Positions 13,251-28,600 of a DNA stretch of 64,000 nucleotides are shown one piece after another. The notes under the pieces are model-generated. The model saw only the letters and a list, made by a program, of their open reading frames with translations, searched no databases and was not told the origin of the DNA. Position numbers and translations under genes: made by a program. How positions within the stretch are numbered: position 1 is the first letter of the stretch; each line of letters opens with the position of its first letter. The stretch is from Chaenocephalus aceratus. Lineage: Eukaryota > Chordata > Actinopteri > Perciformes > Channichthyidae. Where the stretch lies: NCBI GenBank assembly GCA_023974075.1, contig CM043789.1, positions 33,626,159 to 33,690,158 on the forward strand, in the 5' to 3' direction.

Positions 13251-16200
13251 CTATTCTAAACTTTGGCCCTCTGTTTCAACCCCTGCTTCTGTGTCAGCCG
13301 TCTCTTCTCCTTTCACCCAGGCTTTGTTCATTGGTGTTTGAGGTGACGGCACATCAGGCTGGCACGTATCGGCAAATCTTTCACGCGCTTTCTCCCAGTT
13401 CTTCTGGGACTTTGATTTGGTCACAGAGGCGGCGTCTAGAGACAAGGCCGCACCAGCCCCCAAACCGGACTGGGACTTCCGGATTTTCAGTTGAATCTGT
13501 GCAGAAAGGAAGGAAAAAGAACAATAATTAAGTTGTTTTGTTGACTTACAATACATTTTCAGTCAACCTGCCAACAAAGGCATCAGCAGAACTCAACTTA
13601 CCGGGGTTTTCATGCCAGTCCCCTCTTTCCCCAGCCCCTCTCCTTTCTTCCAGCCCATCTTTTCCAGCATTTTCCGTCCTTTATTGACTTCACTGATCTC
13701 CCTATAAGAAACGAGTAATACTTGATTAGCACATCATCCTATATTATCTTTCGTTACCAATATAGTCAAGGGCAATGTACTTACTGATGAACAGAAGCAG
13801 GTGCATCGTCTCGTTGGAAAACACCCTCACTACCGACAGTCTGTCGCCGAGACTCCGCTCGGTCCTGGTACCTGGGGTTCCTCAGGGCTTTGGCCTCCTC
13901 ATACTCACTGCTCTGTTTACAGAAAAGCACAGAGGTGATTGGCTGCATGAAGAAACAAGACGTTTAAAGCTTAAACTTGAGGATGCTAGTCCTGATGAAA
14001 CTCACCTGCAAGCCATATCTGGCCTTCATCTGTTTCAGCTCCTTCTGTCTCAGTGCTTCTTTGTCCTCTTTGGTGGGAGCCGCCGGGGCTTTGGAAATAT
14101 ACAGAGAATCGCTAATTAGTTCAGTGACCTTTTACTGCCAAATTCTAATCATTGCCACATCTTATGAATCCCCTCCATCGTGACCAAGAGAATGTGACCG
14201 ACCGACAACAGAAAAACGAAATGTCTGAAGCCTTGGCTGTCACACTTGGACTTAAAACTAATTTCTCATGAGGTGGCTCACCTGTATTCTCCTCTCTCTT
14301 GTACTTGTTGATGTGGGCCATCACCTGGCCAGGCTCGCAGCCATCACAGGTGTCAGTCCCCGGGTGGATGTGAAAGGACAGCACAGTCTCTCCCATCTTC
14401 ACCTCATCGCCGTGCATCAGTGCTTGTGGCTCACACTTGGTTTTGGGCTGTAGTATGAAGATCCATTGATAGGGTCATTACTGAGTTTAAGGGCTTTTTA
14501 AAAAAAGGCTACAAACTGAGATCAAATGTTGACCTGCAAGATCCGGTTGCCATTGATGACGGTTCCATTCTGGCTGCCCTGGTCCACCAGCATGTAGCCT
14601 TGCTGCTCCTGGTCGAAGTACACCTCTGCGTGAAACTGGACCCAAACACAGTTCAGTGAGAATCATCACAAATGTAAATAAATTAGGAAGATCCGGGGAC
14701 AATTTATAAGAGCAAAAAGTTACCTTGCTCACTCCCAATTCTGGTAAGAGGATTGCATGGTCCATGCTTTTCTCTCTGCAACAGGAAAGACAGCAGGTTG
14801 TTTTCCTTTTAACTTACCCAGAGATCAATATTTTCACTAGGTGAGTCAACACTTTTCACAGGGCGGTTATTTCTTAAAGCCATGTCATTCTCTTTGTTAG
14901 CAGCCTCCCTGTTTACCTTTGTAAACCCATTGTTTAACAACATGCACAAGAGAGAAATAGCACAAACCTGCCAATGGTGGCTGGAGAGGTGGCCGTGATG
15001 ATGAACAGAGTGCCGACCTGCATCACTGGAGATCTGACCACTGTCACTCTGACACAGGGCGGCCATATCTCTTTGGCTGTAAACAAAAAAAAAAGGGAAC
15101 GTGTCAGCCTCAAAAAGCTAGTGATAGTAACAATGACATCTCAATTACAGCCAGATTAAACTACTTCACCCAAGTACAATGTTTTTTGGATGCGGGCCCG
15201 GCTGTGAATTTAGCAGCTTCGTCCTCTCACCTGCATTAATCTGAGTCTCCATTTCTGCCTCCGAGCTTTCCTTGGAGCTGGAGCTGGAAGAAGAGACCGA
15301 GGGAGTGGAGTCCCACTCTTCTCTCTCCGACTCAGTGAGCTCACCCTCTTCTGGTTCGCTGTTATCATCTGAATCATCGCTGCGAGCCGGGCTTTTCTTC
15401 TTTTTCTTCTTCTGCTTTTTTGTCTTTGATTTCTTACTTTTCTTCTTTGATCGACTCTTATCCTTATCATCATCGTGGGAACTTTTTTTCTGCTTCTTCC
15501 TCTTTGACGAAGATTTGTCGCTATCCGCTCTGTGTTTATGAGAGTCTTTTCTACGCGAGGCCGTGTCCGGACTGCAAGACTTTCGCTTCAGTTTTCGTGA
15601 TTCTGTGCTCCTCTTGGTTGTTGGCCTTTCGACCCAGTCAATTTCTTCTTCTTCCAACTTCACCTCGTCAAATTTGAGTTCCTGCCATCAGACAGTCAAC
15701 AGTGAGTTTACTATCTTCAGTGATGTTCACTGACAGGGGGCAAGCTGGCTTTGTAGATCCCATGTTTCATATCTGACACCGTGTTTGTACATAGTTTCAG
15801 TCTTCAAAGGCAGTTACCTATAGACCTCTAAAATGACACCAGGAAATCTACAATGATCTTAATCCTACTCTGCTCCCAGATTCATAAGCAAAGCTAACAC
15901 TTTGAATCATTTGTGGTTTATGCCGCTGTACAGAGTAACTAAAGAGCATTTAAACAGATTCTTAATTACACAAAAGCCTTTTTTGTCATCTTACAAGATG
16001 AAAGGAATGCTTTATGAATACAATTACAACTACCCTCCACTTGGGCTATAATTTACTACTTTGCCATCCTAACATTTATTGTGTGAAAAATGTAATCCTT
16101 TACTTTAAAGCTTGATATAGACCTACAAATGTTAAGGTGCTGCTTGTGCGAGTAACACCACCTTCATTGAACTCTAGGAGTGCTTGATCAGTATTAATTC

Positions 16201-18009
16201 ACCCCACTGTGATGGCAAAACTATTGAATTAAGAGTCCAGGTGAAAAAGTATTGATCTAATCTTCTGTATTGCTTTGCGTGCTGGAAGGAAAGGTGTACC
16301 TTTGTGGGAAGCAGAATCCCAGTAAGAAGAAATCTTCATTTTAGCCAATGAGCAAGTCACCTCTTGCACCTAGGTCAGAGGACAATCTTTTTAGTCAACT
16401 AATCTTACATATTTCAAGAAAAACAAGCATTGGAAGACTGAGACCAATAAAATGACTAATTTAAGTTTTTTTTAAAGAGGGAACTACAAAGTCATCAGCC
16501 CGCTGTCAGCCACCAAGCATAAAATGTATCTCTGTAATGCATCAGTCAGAGATCCACGGATGTAACATACCTTATTGTCCTGGTGGGAGCTTTTCTTGGA
16601 CCCTTTCTTTGACTTTCTGCCTTTCCATTCACCTGTGCTCTTTTCTTTGCAAGGCTCTGCAGCAGTCTGTGCAGCAGGCACCTCAATCTTGGAATGAAAT
16701 TGGTATCGTCCACTCTCTGTATCATGGTAGTAGTAAATGCCTGTGTTGGCATCATAGTACAGCTGACTGGCCTGAGGACGAGAAATGTGTTTAAAAATCA
16801 GATGACTGGGACGAAAAAAATATGCTGCTTAACATATTCTGCTATATTAAGCCTTATTGTACTGAAAAGGGTGTTTTTTGACATACCGAGTCGTAGTAGA
16901 AGCCTGTGCTGTGGTCATAGTACAACCCAGTCGTCTCATCAAAGACAAAGCCGGTCTGCGTCATAGCCTCTTCAGCAGTGGCCCTCAAAATATCAGCTAT
17001 GGATCCTCCATCACCTTCCTGAATGAGACAATGCCAATAATTAGTCATAACTCCAATTGCACTTATCCATATATATCAACATCTCCTTACTTCAGTATAT
17101 GGGTTTAGTGAGGATTCACTTAATCGATATGTGAAACTATCAATAGCATTCTAACATCGATTTCATGACATGATGTTAAAAGAAACATGTGCAGTTACTT
17201 TTTATTCAAGTATCTTTATAATAAACAAACCTCAGTTGTGACTTCAACACCGTTGTCAGGTGTGGGGTTATCAACATCAGCTGCTGCAGCTGTTGTTGTT
17301 GTTTCATTTGGTGCTGAAACCCCTGCTGCGTTGCTGCCATCTGCTGCTTCTACTGCTGCTGCTTCTGCATTCAGGCCTTCCTGACTGTCTGAAGCCTCTG
17401 GGTTCTGAGTGTTGCCCCCATAGTAGTAGTTGTAATAATCTGCAAAGGAATATTGAACCCTTAGTAACCATTTCCTCACTTTCGGACAAAAATACAAATG
17501 ATAAATGAATGTATGCAATGTAAATACAAAATCAACACACCAGTTTCTGTCCATACATATTCTTCCGTTTGAGTTTCACTGTCAACTCTGTCTTTATCTT
17601 TCTTCTTTCGCTGATGAATCTCTGCGCTCAGCTGGTCGACCTGAAACAGATCAATTCAAAATGGCATACACTCTTAAAATGCTCGCTGTTATAACATGAT
17701 AATGGGAATATGATTATTTAGACTGATTAAACTCAGTGTTTTTGCAGAGATGTTTACCGTCTGTGTTGTTATCATTAAATGGTGATTTCTTTAGTATGCA
17801 CTGACCTGTTTTCTCAGGTCTTCGTTGTAGCTCTCTGTGTTCTGCTGGAGTCTTTCTGACTGCTTCAGTTGTTTCTGTAGCTTTGCCAGCTCGGTTCTGC
17901 ACTCGTGGAGCTCCTGCTTCAACGACTCGACTTTCAGACGGAGTTCCGTCCCTTCAGACTCAGTTTCATTTTCTCCATCTTCGTTCTCCATTATATCAAC
18001 TGTAGACAT
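13251..18009 (-). CDS. aggf1: angiogenic factor with G-patch and FHA domains 1, complete
   Basis: Fourteen coding exons, 5' to 3': 18009-17806, 17640-17541, 17439-17231, 17018-16887, 16771-16571, 15681-15231, 15076-14968, 14775-14724, 14635-14534, 14447-14282, 14088-14006, 13912-13785, 13701-13602, 13496-13251 (TAG). The sum is 2283 nt (760 aa); all phases agree and donors and acceptors are GT/AG. Domains: N-terminal coiled coil (about 22-95); Tyr-rich OCRE repeat (about 190-240, TGLYYDHSTGFYYD, TGIYYYHD); a Lys/Ser-rich and acidic linker with SEPEEGELTESE (283-432); FHA domain (about 445-545, with TIGRE, GVSKFHAE and QGSQNGT); and a G-patch (about 647-690, MLEKMGWKKGEGLGK). Human AGGF1 is 714 aa with the same order. 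The family is described both as a secreted pro-angiogenic factor and as a nuclear protein linked to RNA processing; OCRE, FHA and G-patch favour the latter biochemically. No signal peptide is seen. Confidence 0.96.
15682..16570. other. aggf1: aggf1 intron 5, no other gene seen
   Basis: The largest aggf1 intron (889 bp), between the OCRE-end exon and the Lys/Ser-rich exon. AT-rich with no repeats or open frames of note. Confidence 0.7.
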
Positions 18010-18118
18010 TGAGATTCCGCTTTAGAATGTATACATGAACTGCTTCAGAGCGGGAACTAAAGCTAACTCAGCGAACGTTGGCGTTATGCATACTAATATA
18101 TACTACATAGGCTACTAA

Positions 18119-18407
18119 CAGTGGTGGGAAGTAACTAAGTACATGTACTCAAGTACTGTACTTAAGTACACATTTGAGGTACTTTTGCTTACCTGAGTAT
18201 TTTTGATTTAGTGTGGTATTTGTACTTGTACTCAGAATAATTGAAATACTTTATTATACACTGCCTATTAATTGTTCTACACAGCACCAGCCCTAATTAG
18301 GCACACATATTAACAGACCGCTGACCTTAATTTGGCCCAGTGGTGAAAAGTAACTAAGTACATACTTTTGCTTAATTACAAGATCACAGTACTTCTCCCA
18401 CCTCTGC
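18119..18407. mobile_element. hAT-type MITE remnant, rearranged
   Basis: It begins CAGTGGTGGGAAGTAACTAA, a terminal sequence very common in teleost genomes. A second, inward copy of the same end, CAGTGGTGAAAAGTAACTAA, starts at 18338, and a CCCACCTCTG end lies at 18398-18407. Two left ends in the same orientation suggest a nested or tandemly duplicated insertion. I saw no 8-bp target duplication. It lies between the aggf1 start codon and the upstream CRE/ETS promoter block. Confidence 0.65.
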
Positions 18408-18479
18408 CGCTGAGCGTTACTGTGCCAACCGAACGCTGTAGCTAAAGTTAGCCCTGCCATAAAGTGTAACTTTTCTTAC

Positions 18480-18720
18480 CGTTTGCGTCGTTTTCGTGTC
18501 TTTGGCAGTGCATTTCCAGTCAGCACGACAAATGAACCCACCTGAAAGTTGAAAATAAACATGTTGTAACTGCTCTGTAAATCCGACACACTCGAGTACA
18601 TGTTTTGATGATATTTAAACAGTTACAGTTATAAACGTGTTTACTGTCCACCCTTTTCAACCGCCATTTGCTATGGCTCAAATATTACGTCACAACGGAA
18701 GTGCTTCTTCTTCGGTCTTG
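18480..18720 (-). promoter_or_regulatory. aggf1: aggf1 5' UTR exon and CRE/ETS promoter, probably bidirectional
   Basis: On the minus strand there are two usable donors, GTAAG with GT at 18479-18478 and CAG/GTGGGT near 18541, consistent with a spliced 5' UTR. Upstream, within about 40 bp, are AAATGGCGG (YY1-like, minus strand, 18661-18668), TTACGTCA (CRE half-site, 18685-18692) and CGGAAGTG (ETS, 18696-18703), and there is no TATA box. This is a typical housekeeping promoter set. Plus-strand sequence with a donor begins within 200 bp, so the promoter may fire both ways. The exact 5' UTR structure is uncertain. Confidence 0.55.
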
Positions 18721-18881
18721 GCGGACTTCTTATACATCTGACACATCCTCGGGAAACGTACTGCCACCCATCGACGAAACTGTTCATAGTTTATCAGCAA
18801 ACTAGTTTATTTAGTACATTTATTTCGTCTTTTATCCTTTTTATGTTCAACTGACCGTATCGTAATCTACTTGCTCTAAAC

Positions 18882-18919
18882 TATGGTCTTTACGTCAACG
18901 TGTTTTACTATGGAGCCGG
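18882..18919 (+). other. candidate divergent first exon
   Basis: Plus-strand exon-like segment with ATG at 18882 (MVFTSTCF...) and a second in-frame ATG at 18910 (MEP), ending in a strong donor G/GTAAGT at 18920. It leaves one base of the next codon (phase 1). It is about 180 bp from the CRE/ETS block that also serves aggf1. Phase 1 matches the acceptor of tacc1 exon 3 (28500), not exon 2, so as coding sequence it would have to skip exon 2; as a noncoding leader any acceptor is possible. Low confidence. Confidence 0.3.
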
Positions 18920-22115
<3,196 letters not shown>

Positions 22116-22497
22116 AGGTGGGGTAGGTAAGTTTGAGAAACCGGCTCGAGATACACTTTTAGTTATATTCCATGGAATGCTCTTAACATCCCGATAGCAA
22201 TGAATATCTTAAGTGCTTTGACAAAAAATCCATAAAAAAATGTCATCGGTGGAAGCCGTAGCACTGTAAAAAGAACAACCAATCATTTTAGCCGGCCCGG
22301 CTAAAGTAACTGGATAGCCTACCTGCCTGTCAGCCTTCCATCTGTGCACAAACTTATCTCGTTCCCTCATTGGTCATGTGCGCGTTCGTGTGTGTTGGAG
22401 GAGGGGCTCTGTAAGGAAGTGGCAGATTTGTTCCCGCTGTGTATTTTCAAATTCTGGCGCACTCGAGCTGGTTTCTCCAAAATGACCTACCCCACCT
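22116..22497. mobile_element. MITE with TTAA target duplication (piggyBac-like)
   Basis: The element starts AGGTGGGGTAGGTAAGTTTG and ends with the inverted form ATGACCTACCCCACCT. TTAA lies directly outside both ends (22112-22115 and 22498-22501). The terminal inverted repeats extend imperfectly for about 40 bp (GAGAAACCGGCTCGAG against CTCGAGCTGGTTTCTC). TTAA duplication is the hallmark of piggyBac elements. At 382 bp with no transposase it is non-autonomous. Confidence 0.75.
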
Positions 22498-22595
22498 TTA
22501 AAGAGCTTTTCATAATATATGGAAGGAAGCATGATTAAAAAACAGTTATGACAAGAGAGGTCACTAATAAACATCAAAAACAATTAGTTAATATA

Positions 22596-22662
22596 TTACA
22601 TTACATTGCATTTAGTTGACGCTTTTTTCCAAAGCGACTTACAATAAGTGCATTCGACCAAG
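22596..22662. repeat. common teleost interspersed repeat end (TTTAGTTGACGC type)
   Basis: TTACATTACATTGCATTTAG then TTGACGCTTTTTTCCAAAGCGACTTACAA is a widespread teleost repeat terminus. A second copy, inverted, is at 52683-52727. Downstream sequence to about 23200 may belong to the same repeat but I cannot place its edge. Confidence 0.6.
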
Positions 22663-23292
22663 AAGATACAAACTTGAAGAAAACAGAATCATATAAGTAC
22701 ATCAGGTTTCATAGAGCCAAAACATTTAAAGTGCTACTCAACTGGCTTTAGATAACCCAGTCCTTTTTTAGCATATAAGTGCTTTGTTAATTCTATCGCT
22801 CGAAGTGGAGACGAATTATTTTAATTAACTGGTTTTGAGACATCCAGGTCTTGGGTTTCTGATAGAAAAGAGATTAGGTGGCCTTCAAAAGTTTGGGCAA
22901 AATAACTGAGTTTCATTCTTGTAACAATATAAACAAATGTTGTGTCCCAGTGAGAGCTAGTCTATAGAGAACAACAGGGGGACAAAGATGGAGCCCTGGG
23001 GAACACCACTGGTCAGTGGTGCCATAAAGGGTGCAACTCCTGAAAAAGTACAGTTTGACAAGAACATTTACTAATATCACATCACCATCATCAGCTGGTA
23101 TTAATAGATCACTAGAAGCTGTGTTTCGGATTGAGACTATTTCCACAAGTTGTTTATCTTTGTGTGTGTCAAGGGCCTTTTAATCTACATGGAGAGTCCG
23201 TTGTTGATAATAATGAGCGGCTCTTGGGTTTTTGCAGTTAAGAGAACAGTCCTCTTGTGTTATTCTTCTTTGTCTTAAAAGCATTCAACAAG
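22663..23292. other. repeat-derived DNA, no gene seen
   Basis: Contains a stretch around 22975-23040 (GATGGAGCCCTGGGGAACAC) that recurs in fish repeats. No coding exon is supported. Confidence 0.35.
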
Positions 23293-23560
23293 GTTCAAGG
23301 TTCTTTATTTTGTCATACGAACATATCTACAGTGTAGTTATGCCGATGAAAATCTTAGGTCACAGGCTTCTCCAACAGTGCAACACAATAACACAGATAA
23401 ACAGAAAAATATAGTACAATGTGTGCTCGTGTCAAAAACAACAAAGGGTTTTTACAATCCCTTAATGAGTGCATTGAAGGCCCTGGATCCCTGTCTGTTC
23501 TGTGGTCTGAACCGCAGACACATTGAATCAGGTAGATCTCCTGGGGGTATAACAAAACTG
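23293..23560 (-). mobile_element. possible retroelement 3' remnant
   Basis: AAGGTTCAAGGTTCTTTATT with the following GTCATACGAACAT and ATGAAAATCTTAGG resembles the inverted 3' tail of a teleost non-LTR element family. No reverse transcriptase frame remains. Assigned by resemblance only. Confidence 0.35.
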
Positions 23561-23639
23561 GTTGCCCCGGTCATGCATGCCTGCCTGCCACTGGATGGGA
23601 GAAAACAGTTAACTGTTTAACAGCCTGGGGGAGCAGGGA

Positions 23640-24296
23640 AGGCTTAAAGAACTAGCCCCACATTCCTACCCTCTCTCTATGGGCTATAAAACGTGGAGCC
23701 CCAAGAGTCCAGCTCCTCCTCCACCTTCTGTGTTTGTTTTTTGACTCCCTCCTTTTGCTTCAGAGTGGTAGAGCGGACTGACAGGATCGTACCATTCTCC
23801 AACCATAGGGGAACTCATGTTGGTTGAGTAACCGAAGCTGCATTCATTTTCAAAGCTTCAAGTTTCCTGTCTCCCCCGCTATGTTTTTTATCGGTGGACC
23901 AGCCCGAGATGGAGGTTGGAAGGGGGTGCTCAGCAGAGGAGAGAGGGAGAACAGCATTTTGAAACCCAGCTGATCAGAGCTATGGTATTCTGCTACTGAG
24001 GCAGAGGCAGGGGGAGCGTGACTGGGAAAAGAGAAGAGAAGGCACCTGAAGAATTTATGATTTTAAGACTGAGGTTTTGCAAATTGAAGAGGGGGAATAT
24101 AAAGGATTTTTCATTTCATTGGCATCTGCGAACTCATGTGAAGAGAGAACCTCTGTGGGAAGATGTGAGAGCCTTTGGCAGGGTGGAAATCTAAGGAGAA
24201 ACACACAGAAAAGGGTTTACGTCAGGCCCTGGAAAACAGTTCAGGGAGTCCTTTGATTCGTTAGAGGGTTGAATAGCCCCCGTGGAAAGAGGAGTG
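23640..24296 (+). promoter_or_regulatory. tacc1: tacc1 TATA promoter and 5' UTR
   Basis: A TATA box (TATAAAA, 23685-23691) in a GC-richer context predicts transcription start near 23715. This leaves about 580 nt of purine-rich 5' UTR before the ATG at 24297. The leader contains at least one very short upstream frame (ATGTTGGTTGAGTAA, starting 23818). No splice within the leader was obvious. Confidence 0.5.
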
Positions 24297-25659
24297 ATGT
24301 CTTGGCTGTCACCCGTGTCATGGGCCAAATGGACGTGGACGGCAGTGCGAGGAGGAGAGGGAGAGGAGGATGAAGAGGGGCATGAAGCGGGGCATGAAGC
24401 GGGGCATGAAGCCAGCGAAGAGAGGCAGCAACTTGGAGAGGAGGAGGAGGAGGAGGAGGAGAGATCTCAAAGCTACAGGCAAGTGTTGTGCTTCATACTG
24501 TCTGAACTGGAGGAGGGGGCATTTTCACATGTATGTCCATGTGTGTGTGTCCACCTGTCGTCAGGTGGAGGAATCTCTGAAATGATGAAGGTTTGGAAAA
24601 GCGGGGGGGAAACCGTTGGCTTATTTGCATCAGCCTTTTTTGTTGTTGTTTAAATGTCAGATGTGTTATGTTGCCATGCAGCGCTGACACATTTCTGGTT
24701 TGGCTTTGGTTCATGCCTGTGTTTGGCACTGTGTTTGAACTGAATGTTTTTCTCGCTGGCACTACATCCTCATTTCTGTGGCTGCACAGAAATATAACAC
24801 ACACTCCAGCAATGCAGCCAGGTACAGGTTTGGTTGAATGATGTAATCATTGCTCAGGAACATGACACATGGTCAAAGCATCACCCGACCCTATCCTGTC
24901 TCTTATCCTCGGGTTTACCCCGCTACTTTTTCTCCCACACTTAGATATTTGATTGACCGAATAATCTATCACCACTCTAGCCTCAAATGCCAAAATGTTT
25001 GTTTACTATCAGCAGTTATCTAACCAATAATGAACGCACTGTGATATGGCTTCCTGAAGTGATCTAATCAAAATTGAATGTTGCTGCTGTACAATGTTAA
25101 AATCACGAGTAAAGTGTGTTGACAGCTGGATTCAGTTGCAATGTTCACATCTTATTTTAAAATGCATACATAAAGATCATTTGTATGGTGCCGTCTCAAA
25201 CGATAGTGCTATAGATTTGACAGGAAAGAGTGGTCTGCCCTATTTCCTCTTTATCTTAATCTTTGTCTACATTACTAGCATGAATCAAATAGTGCCGGGG
25301 GTTGCCAAAGCCCAATACAGCATCAAAGGAGAGAGTTAGGTGTAATATAGACAGATCTGGGACAGTAGAGACTTGTTAAGGTGCATCAAGGTTCAGTACC
25401 ATCTTTGCTTCTCTGAATTGATAGTCCCCCCCTGTAAAAAGTATGAAAATAGAACAACCCTAGAAGGGAACATCTTGTACAATGTAAATGTTTTGCATTT
25501 GTCCTTACACTTGCACATATTCCACATTTCAATCCAGTGCTAATTAAGTAGAGTCTTTAGAGTACATAGTGTTTATATTGAGATCACTACTCCTCAGTTA
25601 TATAATGAATATTTTCTTTCCTACTGCTTTTTCATGTTTTGAATGTTTGTAAAGTTCTC

Positions 25660-25699
<40 letters not shown>

Positions 25700-28600
25700 G
25701 GTTCCACAGCTCTGACTCAGAGAGTCATTTTGAAACTCCTGAAGCATCAACTCCTGTCCACGCTCCTTCAACCTTCCCCGAAGAGCTGGAGAACAACAAC
25801 ACTGATGCAGACAAAACAGGTGGGCCAGCTCCTGAGAAAAAACACTGAGAAATAGAGAGAAAGATAAGAAGAAGCAAAGTCATCTAACTGTTGAAGACAT
25901 GAACACGTTGCAGAAACCCCCCCGGTAGCAGGCTGTTCTCATTAACATTAAACTAGTATTAAACTGTTTGAAAGAAATGTACTTTTGATATACATATTGT
26001 AAACCCAGTTTCCCTCGTTGAAGTTGCCATGGTAACAGGAGTCTATGTTGAAGTCAGGAGTTCTTTTATGTTGCCCTGAATGTTCAGACATCATTACATT
26101 TCATTAGGCTGACACTTTGATAGTCAACAAAAGGAAAATAGCTTAATATATTTAAATATCAACTCCGTCATCGTTATATGATAAAATAATAATTTAAATA
26201 GCACATACTGGTTTAGATTAACTCCGCTTCTGTGCCTGAACTGTGCGAGGCGTATCAGGTTCACCACACCAGAGTAATTGGATACATATGCAGTCTGACT
26301 TTGTCAAGAATGTACCTGCCTTCTGCATTTTACCTTTGATTGTACTTTATCGGCCTGTAAGTAAAGATACCATGACAAGTTATGGCAATATTAGATTTTC
26401 AGTCACAGTTTTTATGATGGCCTTCTCTTTATGCATTAAAAACATACAACATCAGCTTAAAGTACTGTATATTAACACTTTCAATCATCTTAACACACTG
26501 TAGCCCATCATAAATCGTTATATAATAATGTATAAGGTTAGATATTACATACTTATTGACTCTTCTTTTGCATGGTGCATTATAATTATTATACTTGTAG
26601 TACATCATAATCTTTCTATATATAATTGTTATTATATACTATATGCAATTTATTTAATGCATCATACAGTTTGTTTGATTATAGACATTGATTATAATGC
26701 ATAATATTGTTACACAATTTTCTTATGGATCATATCAATGTGATGAATTGCAATGTTTTTATTAGTGGTAACTAAGGTGAGTAACACCTAAGCAGTGAAA
26801 CATGTTTGGTATGTCAGAAGGTATGCACTCAGAGGTTTGGGTGTGATGATGATGGTGAAAGCGCTGTCCATTGAATGACTAAGAGGAGGAGCCTGGAGCA
26901 GAGAGTGCACGCCGGCCTCCGCTCTGGAATTCAACAGGTTCAACAAAAGCTTTGGTTCACCTCGTGTTGTGTTGGTAACAGATAGAGGAGGGACTGAGAT
27001 TGTTATCAGGCTGTTACTATCATGCAGCCCGCTTTTTAAGGAGGTTTTGAGGAGACCATGGCCGTTTCTCAATGTCGAGTATACCTGCTGCAGAGCCACT
27101 ATTTCAAGTATACTACGCCATCGAGTGGCGCCGAATGCTGGGCATTTAACATGCATTTAAACAGTCCTTCGGCGCCACTCGATGACGTAGTATACTTGAA
27201 ATAGTGGCTCTGCAGCAGGTTTACTCGATATTGAGAAACAGCCCATGTGTTGACGTGAAGCAGCATTGGTAGGAGTAAATCCTTCCTGTAAAACGGCTAC
27301 AACAACATTTTCAAACGTGCACATTGTTCAGGTCAACCGTTGGGTAGCGAAGAGGGAGTTCACTTTTGTTTCAACCCACAAACATCCCTTCCTGCAGCTG
27401 TGAATGAGGACGTTTGGCAATGCCTCTAGAAACTCCTTTAAATGTAAACATGCTAATGGCTATGTCTGTGTAAGCCCTTCCACAGTCTCCATCGCTGCAT
27501 CACATAAGTATATTGCATGGGGACCGTTGTTAAATACTTTCATACTTTTGTCAGGGCCAAAAAGGCACCTAGTGGTAATAAACAAATGGATAATTAAGGG
27601 TTGTTTAGTATGTCTCCTAAATAGAAAGAGGCACCTGTGGTGAAATTAATGATAAAATTACATTTGGCAATCCATTTTAATTCTACATATTTTTTTATAT
27701 TTATTATTTGAGTACTATTTAGAATTGTTGTGATTTAAAAAACATAACAGAAAGTGCTTTAATTAATAATAATTATAAGTGACTGATAACTATTAATCAC
27801 AGGTGCAAAGTATTTTTTATTGAAAACATTAAGTATATCATGACAAAATGGTAAACGCATGCAAAACAATAATTGACTTAAGCAAATTAGACCACATATT
27901 GCACTTTCCTGCAGCCAAGTGAGGTTTATCCCTTCTTCCACATGCTCCTCCCTTTATAAAAAACAAGTGAGAGAACACCAAGGAGTCCTGTACTTTTCTA
28001 TTGAATATTCATGTAGAGTTGGATGATGAAATCTTTGTATGGGCATGTTGGACTGCAGGATTACTTTGAAAGGGACACTCTGCTAATGTGAGGGTTAGGT
28101 AGGAACACAGCAGACTGTGCTAGTCTCCTAGCAACATAATATTACATGAATATGAACAGTATGACAGGCGTAGTGAAATATGTTGATGTGTCAAAGGGTT
28201 CCCTGGAGGCTATAATAACTCCACCCCCCTGTTGTCAACACAACTAAAAATAAATCATAGGTCTTGTATTTTTATTCTCTTTTTTGCTAATGCAAACAAA
28301 GTTTCTAGTAGGACATCGCCATGGCAACAGCAGCAAAAGGAACAGTTAGCTGGCTACGAACCAATCAGATGTCACAACATCTGAGTTTAGATTTGATTGG
28401 CGAGATAATTATAGGCAAGAAATATGAATGCAATTTTGATATTGTGCCTTTGAATATATATTTTTTTTAATTCTTTTTTTTCTCAAATGTTTTCTTTAGA
28501 TGTGGATCGGGAGGAGCAGCTGATAGTGACTGCTCCTGTGTTGGATCAGGATTTTTGGCTCAGCCACAACATGGGTCAGGATGAGCCTGTGGCGCCCATG

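Noticed and set aside
13331..13531. Plus-strand frames opposite aggf1 exons
   Set aside because: Shadows of the minus-strand coding exons; codon choice and homology support only the minus strand.
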